64,000 nucleotides of DNA from Bradyrhizobium sp. RD5-C2 (GTDB taxonomy: Bacteria; Pseudomonadota; Alphaproteobacteria; Rhizobiales; Xanthobacteraceae). Location of the stretch: NCBI RefSeq assembly GCF_019972155.1, contig NZ_BOVL01000057.1:40801-104800 (forward strand). Direction: 5' to 3'. This document shows positions 43,779 through 52,059 of the stretch, one piece after another. Numbering within the stretch: the stretch's first letter is position 1; every line of letters starts with the position of its first letter. Both the position numbers and the translations under genes were made by a program. The notes beneath the pieces were generated by a model, which saw only the letters and a program-made list of their open reading frames with translations, did no database searches and was not told where the DNA came from.

Positions 43779-46154
43779 GTGGCAAAGCAGGGCGTTGGAG
43801 CTTCCGTTCCCCGAAAGGAAGATGATCGCTTTCTCCGCGGACGGGGCGAATATGTCGGCGATATTCGTTTGCCCGGCATGCGCGATGTCGCGTTCGTCCG
43901 TAGCCCGCTTGCCCATGCGCGGATCAAGGACATCCGTATCCCGGCGCATCTCCGCGGCAGCGTGTTCATCGCGTCGGATATCGCGGCCGACACGCGTCCG
44001 ATTCGCGCTGTGTCCGGACTGCCGGGCTTCAAGCCTTCCGATCAGCCGATCCTTGCGTTCGAGAAGGTCCGACAAGTCGGCGAATTGATCGCTATGTGCG
44101 TCGCCGATACCCGCGCGGAAGCCGAGGACATTGCGGCCGCCGTCGAAGTTGATTTCGAGGAATTGCCGGCCGTGCATGACATGCTGCTGGCGCGGCGTCC
44201 GGACTCGGCCCTGGTGCACGAGGAGTGGGGCGACAATGTCTTCCTCGAGACGTTTGTCGACATCAACATGGAAGCGGCCTACGACGCTCCGATCAAGATC
44301 ACACGCGAGATATCAACCGCGCGGCAGAGCATGGCGCCGATGGAAGGCCGCGGCACGGTTGCGGTCTGGCACAAGCGGATGGACCAGCTCGTCCTTTACA
44401 CCGGCAATCAGCAGCCGCACATTGTGCGCAACGGCCTGTCGGAATGCCTCAATCTCGAGCAGCTGAAGATCCGCATCGTCTCGCCCGATGTCGGCGGCGG
44501 CTTCGGCTACAAGGGTATCGTGCTGACGGAGGATGTTTGCCTTGGCTGGCTCGCCATGCGCTGCGGCTATCCGGTGCGCTGGATCGAGGATCGTCGCGAG
44601 CATTTGACGGCGGGCGCGAATTGCCGCGAGCATCACTACAACATCACCGTCTATGCCGATCGCGACGGGAAACTGCGCGGTGTCGAGTGCGAGGCTTCGG
44701 TCGATTCCGGCGCTTATTCGTCCTATCCGTTTTCGGCCTGTCTGGAGGCTGCGCAGATCGCCAGCATCCTGCCCGGGCCGTACGATTTCCCATCCTATCG
44801 CTGCCGCACCTGGTCGGTGTCCACCAACAAGTGCCCGATCCTGCCTTACCGCGGCGTTGCCCGAACCGGCGTTTGCTATGCGATCGAACTGATGATGGAC
44901 GCGATCGCACACGAATGCGGTCTCGAGCCGTACGAGGTGAGGCTCAAGAATTTGGTGCGGCCGGAGCAGATGCCGTTCGACAACATCACCAAGAAGCATT
45001 TCGACAGCGGAAACTATCCGGAGTCGCTGCGGCAGGCTCTGGCGAAGATCGATCTGGCCGGTCTGCGCGCACGCCAAAAGAAGGGCGAGCCGGACGGTCG
45101 GTTGATCGGCGTCGGTCTATCAGTCTATTGCGAGCAGGGCGCGCACGGCACGTCCGTCTACGCAGGCTGGGGCATCCCGATGGTTCCGGGACACGAACAG
45201 GCAACCGCCCGCATGACCCCCGACGGCGGCCTCGAGCTGCGGATCGGCGCGCATTCGCATGGTCAGAGCATGGAGACCACGCTTCCGCAGGTCGCGCACG
45301 AGATCCTGGGCATCGACGTCGCGCGCATCAAGCTGGTTCACGGCGACACCGAGTACACGCCTTACTCGACGGGCAGCTGGGGATCGCGCTGCGCGGTGAT
45401 GTCCGGCGGCGCGGTTGCGACGGCCTCGCGTGAGCTCGCCAAGCTCGTCAAGGGCATTGGCGCGCATCTGCTGCAGACCGAGGTCGAGAGCGTCAAGCTC
45501 GAGAACGGCGCGGTCGTTGGTCCGTCCAACAGCGTGAAGATCGATGAAATTGCGCACACCTGGTATCGCAGGCCGCAGGATCTGCCGGCAACTGTCGATC
45601 CGAGGGGCCTCGAGGTCACCATCGGCTACAAGCCGGCGCGTGATTCCGGCACGTTCAGCTATGCGACCCATATCGCGGTGGTCGCCGTCGATCCGGAGTT
45701 GGGCGATATCGAGTTGATCGACTACGTGGTCGTCGAAGACGGTGGCCAGCTGATCAACCCCATGGTCGTCGACGGGCAAATCTATGGCGGGCTGGCGCAA
45801 GGCATCGGCACCGCAATGTATGAAGAGATGAACTTTGATACGTCGGGGCAGCCGCTCGCATCGACCTTTGCCGATTATCTGCTGCCGGGCCCGACCGAGG
45901 TGCCGGCGCCCAAGCTCGGCCACATGGAGACGTTGGCGCCCTATACGGAGTTCGGTGTCAAAGGCATCGGCGAGGGCGGTGCCATTGCGCCTCCCGGAGC
46001 GATCGGCAACGCGGTCAATGACGCATTGCGGCCTCTTGGAGCCCAGGTCTTGCACACGCCAATGACGCCACGGCGTGTTCTCGAAGCCATTCGGGCCGCA
46101 GCCGGGAGCCGCAAGGCGAAGGCGCCCGAACTGGCGGAAGGGTTGCCGGCGTGA
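43779..46154 (+). CDS. Molybdenum hydroxylase large (molybdopterin-binding) subunit, xanthine dehydrogenase family
   Basis: 791 residues from the GTG at 43779, chosen because AGAGGGGA precedes it and the family begins at GIGAS-VPRKEDDRFLRGRG (here GVGAS); a longer reading from 43728 exists. Mo-cofactor loops include DVGGGFGYKG, and the active-site loop is PYRGVARTG. CO dehydrogenases have AYRCSFR there, so this is not a CO dehydrogenase but the AYRGAGR-like type. The catalytic glutamate is in GIGEGGAIAPP. It hydroxylates a carbon next to a ring nitrogen or an aldehyde, using water. Genes for all three subunits follow in order. Confidence 0.9.
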   Translation: MAKQGVGASVPRKEDDRFLRGRGEYVGDIRLPGMRDVAFVRSPLAHARIKDIRIPAHLRGSVFIASDIAADTRPIRAVSGLPGFKPSDQPILAFEKVRQVGELIAMCVADTRAEAEDIAAAVEVDFEELPAVHDMLLARRPDSALVHEEWGDNVFLETFVDINMEAAYDAPIKITREISTARQSMAPMEGRGTVAVWHKRMDQLVLYTGNQQPHIVRNGLSECLNLEQLKIRIVSPDVGGGFGYKGIVLTEDVCLGWLAMRCGYPVRWIEDRREHLTAGANCREHHYNITVYADRDGKLRGVECEASVDSGAYSSYPFSACLEAAQIASILPGPYDFPSYRCRTWSVSTNKCPILPYRGVARTGVCYAIELMMDAIAHECGLEPYEVRLKNLVRPEQMPFDNITKKHFDSGNYPESLRQALAKIDLAGLRARQKKGEPDGRLIGVGLSVYCEQGAHGTSVYAGWGIPMVPGHEQATARMTPDGGLELRIGAHSHGQSMETTLPQVAHEILGIDVARIKLVHGDTEYTPYSTGSWGSRCAVMSGGAVATASRELAKLVKGIGAHLLQTEVESVKLENGAVVGPSNSVKIDEIAHTWYRRPQDLPATVDPRGLEVTIGYKPARDSGTFSYATHIAVVAVDPELGDIELIDYVVVEDGGQLINPMVVDGQIYGGLAQGIGTAMYEEMNFDTSGQPLASTFADYLLPGPTEVPAPKLGHMETLAPYTEFGVKGIGEGGAIAPPGAIGNAVNDALRPLGAQVLHTPMTPRRVLEAIRAAAGSRKAKAPELAEGLPA

Positions 46155-46990
46155 AACCTGTCAATTTCGACTATGCACGCCCCGATGCGGTCGATGCGGT
46201 GATCAGGCTCATCGCGGACGACAGCCGGACCGTCAAGATGATGGCCGGGAGCCAGTCGCTCGGGCCGATGTTGAATCTCAGGCTGGTGCAGCCCGATCTG
46301 ATCGTCGACCTTACCGGGATCGAAGAGCTCCGTTGTTTCAGTGACGGGGCCGACGAGATCTCGATCGGGGCTTGTGTCACGCATGCCGATATCGAGGACC
46401 TTCGCGTCACCGACGTCACGCGCGGTGCGCTACCGACGGTGGCCAACGGCATCGCGTATCGCGCGGTGCGCAATCGCGGCACCATCGGCGGAAGCCTGAC
46501 CCATGCCGATCCGTCGGCCGACTGGCACTCTATCCTCGCCGCGGTTGGAGCAAAAGTCGTGCTGCGCGGCCCGGCCGGTGAGCGGACCGTGGCCGTTGAG
46601 GACTACATGGTGGGCGCGCTTGAAGCCGACCTGCGCCCCGGCGAAGTTCTCGTTCGCGTCATGGTGCCGCGACTGAGCAAATCGGCGCGCTGGGGTTACT
46701 ACAAGAGCTGCCGCAAGACCGGCGAATTTGCTCACGCGATCGGCGCCTTCGTGACCGACCCAGATCGCGGCATCAGTCGTGCGGTGATCGGCGCGACGGA
46801 GAGCCGTCCGATCGTCATTGCCAAGGCAGGCAACGTGATCGGAGACGGCCGCGCTCCGCGGCTAAGCGATAGTTTCGACGGCGGGGCCGTCGACGAGATT
46901 CTGGAGAAGGCAGGGATGGTCGATCCCCTGGACAAGCAAACCCATGTCGTCGCGCTGCGCCGCGCGATCGAGCAGGCACGGCCGCAATGA
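46151..46990 (+). CDS. Molybdenum hydroxylase FAD-binding (medium) subunit
   Basis: 279 residues. The two FAD motifs are AGSQSLGPMLNLRL (about 33-46) and GTIGGSLTHADPSAD (about 112-126), as in CoxM and HcrB-type subunits. The CO-dehydrogenase flavoprotein C-terminal domain follows. It takes electrons from the iron-sulfur subunit and hands them to an acceptor. It begins with GTG overlapping the large subunit stop (GTGA) and ends in an ATGA overlap with the next gene, so the three subunits are translationally coupled. Confidence 0.9.
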   Translation: MKPVNFDYARPDAVDAVIRLIADDSRTVKMMAGSQSLGPMLNLRLVQPDLIVDLTGIEELRCFSDGADEISIGACVTHADIEDLRVTDVTRGALPTVANGIAYRAVRNRGTIGGSLTHADPSADWHSILAAVGAKVVLRGPAGERTVAVEDYMVGALEADLRPGEVLVRVMVPRLSKSARWGYYKSCRKTGEFAHAIGAFVTDPDRGISRAVIGATESRPIVIAKAGNVIGDGRAPRLSDSFDGGAVDEILEKAGMVDPLDKQTHVVALRRAIEQARPQ

Positions 46991-48204
46991 GCACCTGCAA
47001 CCTCAATGTCAACGGCAGCGCGGTCAGCGCGGAGATCCAGCCGCGGACGCATCTTGCGGACTTTCTCCGCGAGAAGCTCAATCTGACCGGCACCCATCTG
47101 GGTTGCGAGCACGGCGTCTGCGGCGCGTGCACTCTCCTCGTCGACGGCGTGCCCACGCGCTCCTGCATCACGTTCGCGATGGCTTGCCAGCAGGCCGACG
47201 TCACGACGATCGAAGGACTTGACGACGACGAGATCACGCGCGAATTGCGTGCGGCGTTCACACGGGAACATGGCCTTCAATGCGGTTATTGCACGCCGGG
47301 GATGGTTGTGTCGGCGCGCGATGTGGTGCTGCGCATGCAGGACCCCAGCGAGCGCGATATCCGCGTGGCCATGAGCGGAAACCTCTGTCGCTGCACCGGC
47401 TATGTCGGCATCGTCCGCGCCATCCAGGGTGTGATCGCGGACCGCAGGGCGCGAGGGATCGCGGCGATTCCCAATGGAAACCGGACGCGTCTTGGACCGT
47501 CGGGCTCCGGCAACGCGACCGCGGTTGCCGCGGCTGCGGCTCGGCCCAAGGCAAACGCCGCACCAGCTGTGAAAAAGGCCGAAGCTCCGGCAGCGGCGGC
47601 CTCGCTCAGGGATACGAGCTGGAAGCCGCAAACGACCTTCACGCAGAGCTTCACCGTCGGGCATCCGGTCGATGAGGTCTGGCATTTCTTCTCCGACATC
47701 GGCGCGGTCGCGGCCTGCCTGCCGGGCGCATCGCTGGCCGGAGAGCCGGTCGACGGTCACGTCGACGGCCAGATCAAGATCAAGGTCGGGCCGATCTCTG
47801 CCGAATTTCAAGGCGTCGCCGATGTGGCGCGCGACGATGCGACCCGCACGGGCACGATTGTCGGCGCAGGCAAGGATAAGCGCAGCAACTCCTCAACCCG
47901 CGGTCTGATCGGTTATGCCGTCAAGCCGGGTGACGTGGAAAACCAAACCAGGGTCGATCTCAGCATCGGCTTCACCTTGACCGGGGCTCTGGCGCAGTTC
48001 AGCCGCTCGGGCCTGATCCAGGACGTGGCCGGACGAATCATCGCTGTTTTTGTCCAGAACCTCGAGACGCGGCTCTCCCATCGATCGGGAGGCGGCGAGG
48101 GCGAGCCGGCCATGGTCAGGGAATTCGACGCCGGCGCGCTCATGCGATCGATGGCGTTGGATTATATGAGACGAGCGCTTCGATGGCTCTTGCGACGACC
48201 TTAG
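46987..48204 (+). CDS. Molybdenum hydroxylase [2Fe-2S] subunit fused to a CoxG (SRPBCC) domain
   Basis: 405 residues. Residues 1-155 are a standard small subunit: Cys40, Cys45, Cys48, Cys60 bind the plant-type cluster and Cys99, Cys102, Cys134, Cys136 the second cluster. An Ala/Pro/Lys-rich linker (about 160-210) leads to a CoxG-family domain from about 215 (FTVGHPVDEVWHFFSDIGAV, CLPGASLAGE, DGQIKIKVGPISAEF) and a hydrophobic-basic end (YMRRALRWLLRRP). CoxG is normally a separate protein that recruits CO dehydrogenase to the membrane, so the fusion may anchor this enzyme at the inner membrane. Confidence 0.9.
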   Translation: MSTCNLNVNGSAVSAEIQPRTHLADFLREKLNLTGTHLGCEHGVCGACTLLVDGVPTRSCITFAMACQQADVTTIEGLDDDEITRELRAAFTREHGLQCGYCTPGMVVSARDVVLRMQDPSERDIRVAMSGNLCRCTGYVGIVRAIQGVIADRRARGIAAIPNGNRTRLGPSGSGNATAVAAAAARPKANAAPAVKKAEAPAAAASLRDTSWKPQTTFTQSFTVGHPVDEVWHFFSDIGAVAACLPGASLAGEPVDGHVDGQIKIKVGPISAEFQGVADVARDDATRTGTIVGAGKDKRSNSSTRGLIGYAVKPGDVENQTRVDLSIGFTLTGALAQFSRSGLIQDVAGRIIAVFVQNLETRLSHRSGGGEGEPAMVREFDAGALMRSMALDYMRRALRWLLRRP

Positions 48205-48239
48205 TTGTTCGGCGATAAAAACTCGCCTTCAGCGATGAA

Positions 48240-49016
48240 ATGGACTATCTTACTATCATGAATAAGCTAGTCCCAAATTACGAGCGCAGCCGCGTCCCCC
48301 TCTATGTGCAGGTTGCATCGGTCATGCGTCAACGGGTTGAGTCCGGGCGATGGCAAGAGGGCGACAAGATCTCGACCATCGAGGAGCTCGAAACCGAATT
48401 CGGCGTCGCGCGCGTTACGGTCCGGCAGGCGATCGAGATGTTGCGGAACGAGGGTCTGCTCGACGCGCAGCAGGGACGCGGGACGTTCGTGTCCGGAAGA
48501 CCCAAGAATCGTCACTGGCTGAACCTCGCCAATGATTTCGAGTCGATGGTCGATTCCGTCAGGAACAACGTCCTCAAGCGCGTCTATGTCGAGGAGAATG
48601 CGGAGCCGCCCCGGCTCGCTGCGCATGAAGGGCAGCCCGCCGCCAGCTACGCTTTTCTCAGAAGCGTGCAATACAACGAGGACGAGCCGTTTTCGGTCGT
48701 CAACCTCCATCTGGCGCGCAACCTCTATCTCAAGGACCGCAAGCGCTTCACCCACACGGCCGCGCTGACGAAGATCATGGAGATGGACGACATCACGCTC
48801 GCCCATGCTCATCAGGTCGTGACGATCGGCGTGGCCGATCCCGAGACGGCCGAGCTGCTCAAGATCGGCCTCGGCGAACCAACCGCCGATTGTCGCCTGG
48901 TGCTGGTCGATAGCAACGACATCGCCATCTACGTCGCCAATATCCACTATCATCGCAGTTGCTTCGCGCTCCGTTCCGATCTTCTCGAAAAATCGAAGAA
49001 GCGAACGAAGGCTTGA
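48240..49016 (+). CDS. GntR-family regulator, HutC/UTRA subfamily
   Basis: 258 residues. The winged helix-turn-helix is at about 17-85: VPLYVQVASVMRQRVESGRWQEG, then TIEELETEFGVARVTVRQAI and EGLLDAQQGRGTFV. The C-terminal UTRA domain (about 100-245) binds a small ligand. It lies between the hydroxylase operon and the divergent lyase/F420 operons, and variants of one palindrome stand before all of them, so it is the likely local repressor. Start is ATG 48240 or ATG 48258; neither has a ribosome site, and a candidate operator overlaps this start. It is followed by a terminator. Confidence 0.88.
   Translation: MDYLTIMNKLVPNYERSRVPLYVQVASVMRQRVESGRWQEGDKISTIEELETEFGVARVTVRQAIEMLRNEGLLDAQQGRGTFVSGRPKNRHWLNLANDFESMVDSVRNNVLKRVYVEENAEPPRLAAHEGQPAASYAFLRSVQYNEDEPFSVVNLHLARNLYLKDRKRFTHTAALTKIMEMDDITLAHAHQVVTIGVADPETAELLKIGLGEPTADCRLVLVDSNDIAIYVANIHYHRSCFALRSDLLEKSKKRTKA
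48253..48270. promoter_or_regulatory. Predicted GntR operator (7-4-7 palindrome), at the regulator gene
   Basis: CTATCAT-GAAT-AAGCTAG, 12 of 14 arm positions match, nested within a wider inverted repeat (GGACTA at 48242-48247 and TAGTCC at 48268-48273). It overlaps the first codons of gntR, compatible with autorepression, but the coding overlap makes this the least certain site of the set apart from 58582. Confidence 0.5.
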
Positions 49017-49019
49017 CGA

Positions 49020-49044
49020 AGGAGCGGGCGCAAGGCCCGCTCCT
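49020..49044 (+). terminator. Terminator hairpin of gntR
   Basis: AGGAGCGGGC pairs perfectly with GCCCGCTCCT over a GCAAG loop, 3 bases after the gntR stop. No immediate T-run follows, although GTTTTC occurs 15 bases on inside the next repeat. Probably ends the gntR transcript. Confidence 0.7.
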
Positions 49045-49050
49045 GATCCG

Positions 49051-49159
49051 CGCTAGCGCGTTTTCGAGCGAAGTGGCCACCGGTTCGCGTGAAGAAAACG
49101 CGTCAAAACAAGAATCCAGAGCTTCGGTTCTGATGTAATCAGAACCGAAAATGCTCTAG
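49051..49159. repeat. Dispersed intergenic palindromic repeat, overlapping the dpaL stop
   Basis: The element starts with GCGTTTTC (49058-49065) mirrored by GAAAACGC (49094-49101). It then has a 12-bp hairpin TTCGGTTCTGAT-GTA-ATCAGAACCGAA (49123-49149) flanked by AGAGC and GCTCT. The core text (AACGCGTCAAAACAAGAATC) is one I recall as common between genes in Bradyrhizobium. Its right end, TGCTCTAG, supplies the TAG stop (49156-49158, minus strand) of the ammonia-lyase gene. Confidence 0.75.
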
Positions 49160-50343
49160 GCGAGGATGCTGGCCGGCGAGGCGCCCACGATTTCCGTGTA
49201 GCGCTTTTGGTCGGTCGCGCCTTCAGTGTTGATCAGCAGCACGCGCGACGCCTGGTTCAAGCCCAGCGATTCACGCGCGGCACTGCTCTTGGCGGCGCGC
49301 CAAAGGCCGGCCAATCCGGCAGCACCGCTTTCGCCGGCCACAATGGCCGGATCGTCGCCCGTCGGATGTGCGAGCCGGCGCATCGCTGCCGCAGCACCTT
49401 CCTCGCCGACCATCATGAACGCGTCCGCTTTCCGCGACAGGATACGCCACGCAACCAGAGAAGGCTCGTAGCATTCGAGCATGGCCATGATCGTCGGCTC
49501 GCCATGCGCGATCTTGATCGGCGCGCCCGCGATGGCGCTTTGATAGAGGCAGGCAGCCCGTTCGGGCTCGACGACCACGAATGTCGGCCGGCTCTTGCCG
49601 AAGACGACATCAAAGTAACCGGCGACCGCGGCTGCGAGGCCGCCGACGCCGGCCTGGATGAAGACGTGGGTGGGCGTCTCCGGCTGCTGCCGGAGGATCT
49701 CGTTCAGCATCGCCGTATAGCCCTGCATGACCAGTCCGGGGATGCGCTCATAGCCGGGCCAGGACGTATCAGAGACGACGATCCAATGGTTGTCCTGGCA
49801 GACCTTGTCGGCGACCGCGACGGAGTCGTCGTAAGTGCCGGGCACCCGCACGATTTCTGCGCCGAAGCGGGCAATTGCCTGCACGCGCTCATCGGTAACT
49901 CCGGAATGCACGAAGATGACCGCCTTGGCTCCGACCATCTGCGCGCCGGCCGCGACCGATCGCCCATGATTTCCGTCGGTGGCGCAGCCGACCGTCAGGC
50001 CGCGCGCGATCTCGCGTATCGCAGGTGTACCGATCTCGCTGATATCCACCGCGCGGCCCAGCTTGTTGCCGGCATGCTCCAGCAGTAGCCTGACGACGGC
50101 GTAGGATCCGCCCAGAGCCTTGAAGCTGCCGAGGCCGAGCCGATGCGATTCGTCCTTGATGTGGATGGACTTCACCTCGAATTCGCGGGCGAGCGCCGGC
50201 AGCGATCGCAGCGGCGTTTCCGCGTGGTTCGGTCGGAAGGCGAGAAAGCGCTCGACTTCGCGGGCTTCTTCACGCGCCAGCGTGGCGGCATCCGCCGGGT
50301 CAAGCGGTTGGTCGTGAGATGAACTTGTATTCGACAGGAACAT
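49156..50343 (-). CDS. dpaL: 2,3-diaminopropionate ammonia-lyase
   Basis: 395 residues from the ATG at 50343, matching the ~398 residues of E. coli DpaL. Shared features: IKDESHRLGLGSFKALGG with the Schiff-base lysine, TDGNHGRSVA, DTSWPGYERIPGLVMQGYTAM, HVFIQAGVGGLAAAVAGY, VVEPERAACLYQSA and a C-terminal NTEGATDQKRY. The enzyme turns diaminopropionate into pyruvate and two ammonia by alpha,beta-elimination; relatives accept other beta-substituted alanines. The frame is open to 50466, but the likely promoter at 50438-50466 argues for the shorter start. Unit iii, divergent from the F420 operon. Confidence 0.88.
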   Translation of the reverse strand: MFLSNTSSSHDQPLDPADAATLAREEAREVERFLAFRPNHAETPLRSLPALAREFEVKSIHIKDESHRLGLGSFKALGGSYAVVRLLLEHAGNKLGRAVDISEIGTPAIREIARGLTVGCATDGNHGRSVAAGAQMVGAKAVIFVHSGVTDERVQAIARFGAEIVRVPGTYDDSVAVADKVCQDNHWIVVSDTSWPGYERIPGLVMQGYTAMLNEILRQQPETPTHVFIQAGVGGLAAAVAGYFDVVFGKSRPTFVVVEPERAACLYQSAIAGAPIKIAHGEPTIMAMLECYEPSLVAWRILSRKADAFMMVGEEGAAAAMRRLAHPTGDDPAIVAGESGAAGLAGLWRAAKSSAARESLGLNQASRVLLINTEGATDQKRYTEIVGASPASILA

Positions 50344-50437
50344 TCGAACCGGCCTTCGCGATGAGTTGTTTGGTGGGAGCTGCCGCCGCCGATCGGACGT
50401 GTCGTCATTGGGCAGCGTAGCTTGCCAAGGTTGGGGA

Positions 50438-50466
50438 TACATACTATCATTGGGATGATAGTTCAA
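50438..50466 (-). promoter_or_regulatory. Candidate sigma-70 promoter with the best-matching GntR operator inside it
   Basis: On the minus strand TTGAAC (50466-50461) is followed after 17 bases by a weak TATGTA. The spacer is filled by the perfect palindrome CTATCAT-TGGG-ATGATAG (50444-50461), extended one base each side to ACTATCAT/ATGATAGT. A repressor bound there would block the polymerase directly. This is the reference site for the motif set. Confidence 0.6.
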
Positions 50467-50549
50467 TACGGATCTCGTCAGGCGGCCGCCTGCTGTCGCC
50501 GCTGCAAAGCGACGTTCGGAAAAGCAGGAAAAATTGTTTGCAGAAGGGA

Positions 50550-50567
50550 TTGTCTTACTAATGATAG
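50550..50567. promoter_or_regulatory. Predicted GntR operator, unit iv (F420 operon)
   Basis: TTGTCTT-ACTA-ATGATAG: the right arm is identical to the consensus and the left arm matches 4 of 7. It lies 31 bases before the LamB/YcsF ATG and overlaps a possible -10 (TACTAA) 16 bases downstream of TTGTTT (50534-50539). With the site at 50444 it gives the divergent 255-base region two operators. Confidence 0.5.
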
Positions 50568-50598
50568 GACATTATAGCTCAAGCAGACGAGGTGACGG

Positions 50599-51375
50599 AT
50601 GACCATATCGATCAACTTGAACGCCGACATGGCCGAAGGGTTCGGCGCCTACGACGTCGGCGACGATGCCGGAATCCTCAAGATCATCGGATCGGCGAAT
50701 ATCGCCTGCGGCTTTCACGCCGGTGACCCGCGGGTGATGCGCAACGTCGTGCGCGAAGCCAAGCGCCTCGGCGTCACGATCGGTGCCCATCCCGGTTTCA
50801 ACGATCTCTGGGGTTTCGGGCGTCGGCGCATCGATATGCGCCCCGATGACCTCGAATACATGGTCGCTTATCAGATTGGCGCGCTGCAGGCGATGGCGGC
50901 CTACGAAGGCGAGCGGGTCACCCACCTCAAGCCGCACGGCGCACTCAACAACATGGCCGCCGAAGACGCCGAATATGCGCTGGCCATCGGCCGCGCCATC
51001 AAGGCCGTCGATCCGCGCATCATCTATGTGGCTCTCGCGGGGTCCGAGATGGAGAAGGCTGGCCGCAAGCTCGGACTTCCCGTCGCTATCGAAGGCTTCT
51101 GCGATCGCCAGTACGACGACGACGGCAATCTGACATCACGCAAGATCGCGGGCTCGGTCATCAAGGACGCGGCGGTCGCCACCCGGCAGGTGCTCGACAT
51201 GGTGTTAAACAACACAATCACCTCCCGCAACGGCAAGAAGATCACATGCAAGGTCCACTCGCTGTGCGTCCATGGCGACGAGCCCACGGGCGTCGCCACG
51301 GCTCGTGCAGTACGCGAGGGCCTCGAGAAGGCCGGCGTCAGGCTCGTGCCGCTCACCGAAATGCCCCTCGACTAA
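50599..51375 (+). CDS. LamB/YcsF family protein (5-oxoprolinase subunit A-like)
   Basis: 258 residues, the standard length for PxpA. INLNADMAEGFGAYDVGDDAG near the start, NIACGFHAGDPRVM, GAHPGFNDLWGFGRR, VTHLKPHGALNNMA and the final CVHGDEPTGVATARAVREGL are all family hallmarks. PxpA normally works with PxpB and PxpC in ATP-dependent cleavage of 5-oxoproline, but neither partner is encoded here. It may therefore act on another cyclic amide (lactam) intermediate. First gene of unit iv, 31 bases after a predicted operator. Confidence 0.87.
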   Translation: MTISINLNADMAEGFGAYDVGDDAGILKIIGSANIACGFHAGDPRVMRNVVREAKRLGVTIGAHPGFNDLWGFGRRRIDMRPDDLEYMVAYQIGALQAMAAYEGERVTHLKPHGALNNMAAEDAEYALAIGRAIKAVDPRIIYVALAGSEMEKAGRKLGLPVAIEGFCDRQYDDDGNLTSRKIAGSVIKDAAVATRQVLDMVLNNTITSRNGKKITCKVHSLCVHGDEPTGVATARAVREGLEKAGVRLVPLTEMPLD

Positions 51376-51396
51376 TCCTGGAAAGGCCACCGAGAC

Positions 51397-52056
51397 ATGA
51401 ACACGAAACCGACGATTGCCATCCTTGGAGGAACCGGCGACTTGGGATCCGGCCTCGCGAAATGCTGGCTTGCTGCCGGTTACAAAGTCATTCTCGGTTC
51501 ACGCTCTGCGGAGAAGGCCAGGAGCACGGCGCAGGTCATGACCGGCGACGTCGCGGGCGACGACAATTCCGCCGCCGCGCGGGCTGGCGACATCGTGGTC
51601 GTTGCGGTGCCGTTCGCGAGCCATGAAGCGACACTGAACGAAGTCAAGGACGTGGTTCAAGGTAAGATCGTCGTGGATGCCGCGGTCCCGCTGGTGCCGC
51701 CGAAAGTGTCCGTCGTCCAGCTTCCGTCCGCCGGCTCGGCCGCGCAGATCGCGCAGCAATTGCTCGGACCCGGCGTGCGGGTCGTCTCCGCCTTCCACAA
51801 TGTGGGTGCGACCAAGCTGCATCAGGGCAGCCGGGCGGATTGCGACGTTCTGGTCTTTGGCGACGACAAGGCGGCGCGCGACGTCGTCATCGGTCTCGCC
51901 AACGAAGTCGCATCCGCCGGCATCGACGGTGGCGTGCTGGCGAATTCGGCGGCGGCCGAGGCGCTCACATCCGTGCTGATCGGGATCAATCGGCGCTACA
52001 AGGTGCCCGGCGCCGGCATCCGCATCACCGGCCTGTCCACTAGCCCGGGTGTCTGA
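51397..52056 (+). CDS. npdG: NADPH:coenzyme F420 oxidoreductase
   Basis: 219 residues. The N-terminal Rossmann motif IAILGGTGDLGSGLAKCW and the segment LGSRSAEKARSTA (the Ser-Arg pair reads NADP) are typical, as are VVVAVPFASHEATL and VSAFHNVGATKLHQ in the F420 site. The enzyme recycles F420 to F420H2 with NADPH, the same role as NpdG of picrate degraders and Fno of archaea. It stands directly before cofE, so supply and reduction of the cofactor are co-expressed. Confidence 0.9.
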   Translation: MNTKPTIAILGGTGDLGSGLAKCWLAAGYKVILGSRSAEKARSTAQVMTGDVAGDDNSAAARAGDIVVVAVPFASHEATLNEVKDVVQGKIVVDAAVPLVPPKVSVVQLPSAGSAAQIAQQLLGPGVRVVSAFHNVGATKLHQGSRADCDVLVFGDDKAARDVVIGLANEVASAGIDGGVLANSAAAEALTSVLIGINRRYKVPGAGIRITGLSTSPGV

Positions 52057-52059
52057 TCC

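Noticed and set aside
41867..44032. A 721-codon minus-strand open frame
   Set aside because: Antisense to the LLM and M20 genes and to the terminator at 43592; no recognisable domain.
43779..48204. Carbon monoxide dehydrogenase (coxMSL-like)
   Set aside because: Subunit order and the CoxG fusion suggested it, but the active-site loop is PYRGVAR, not AYRCSFR, so CO oxidation is unlikely.
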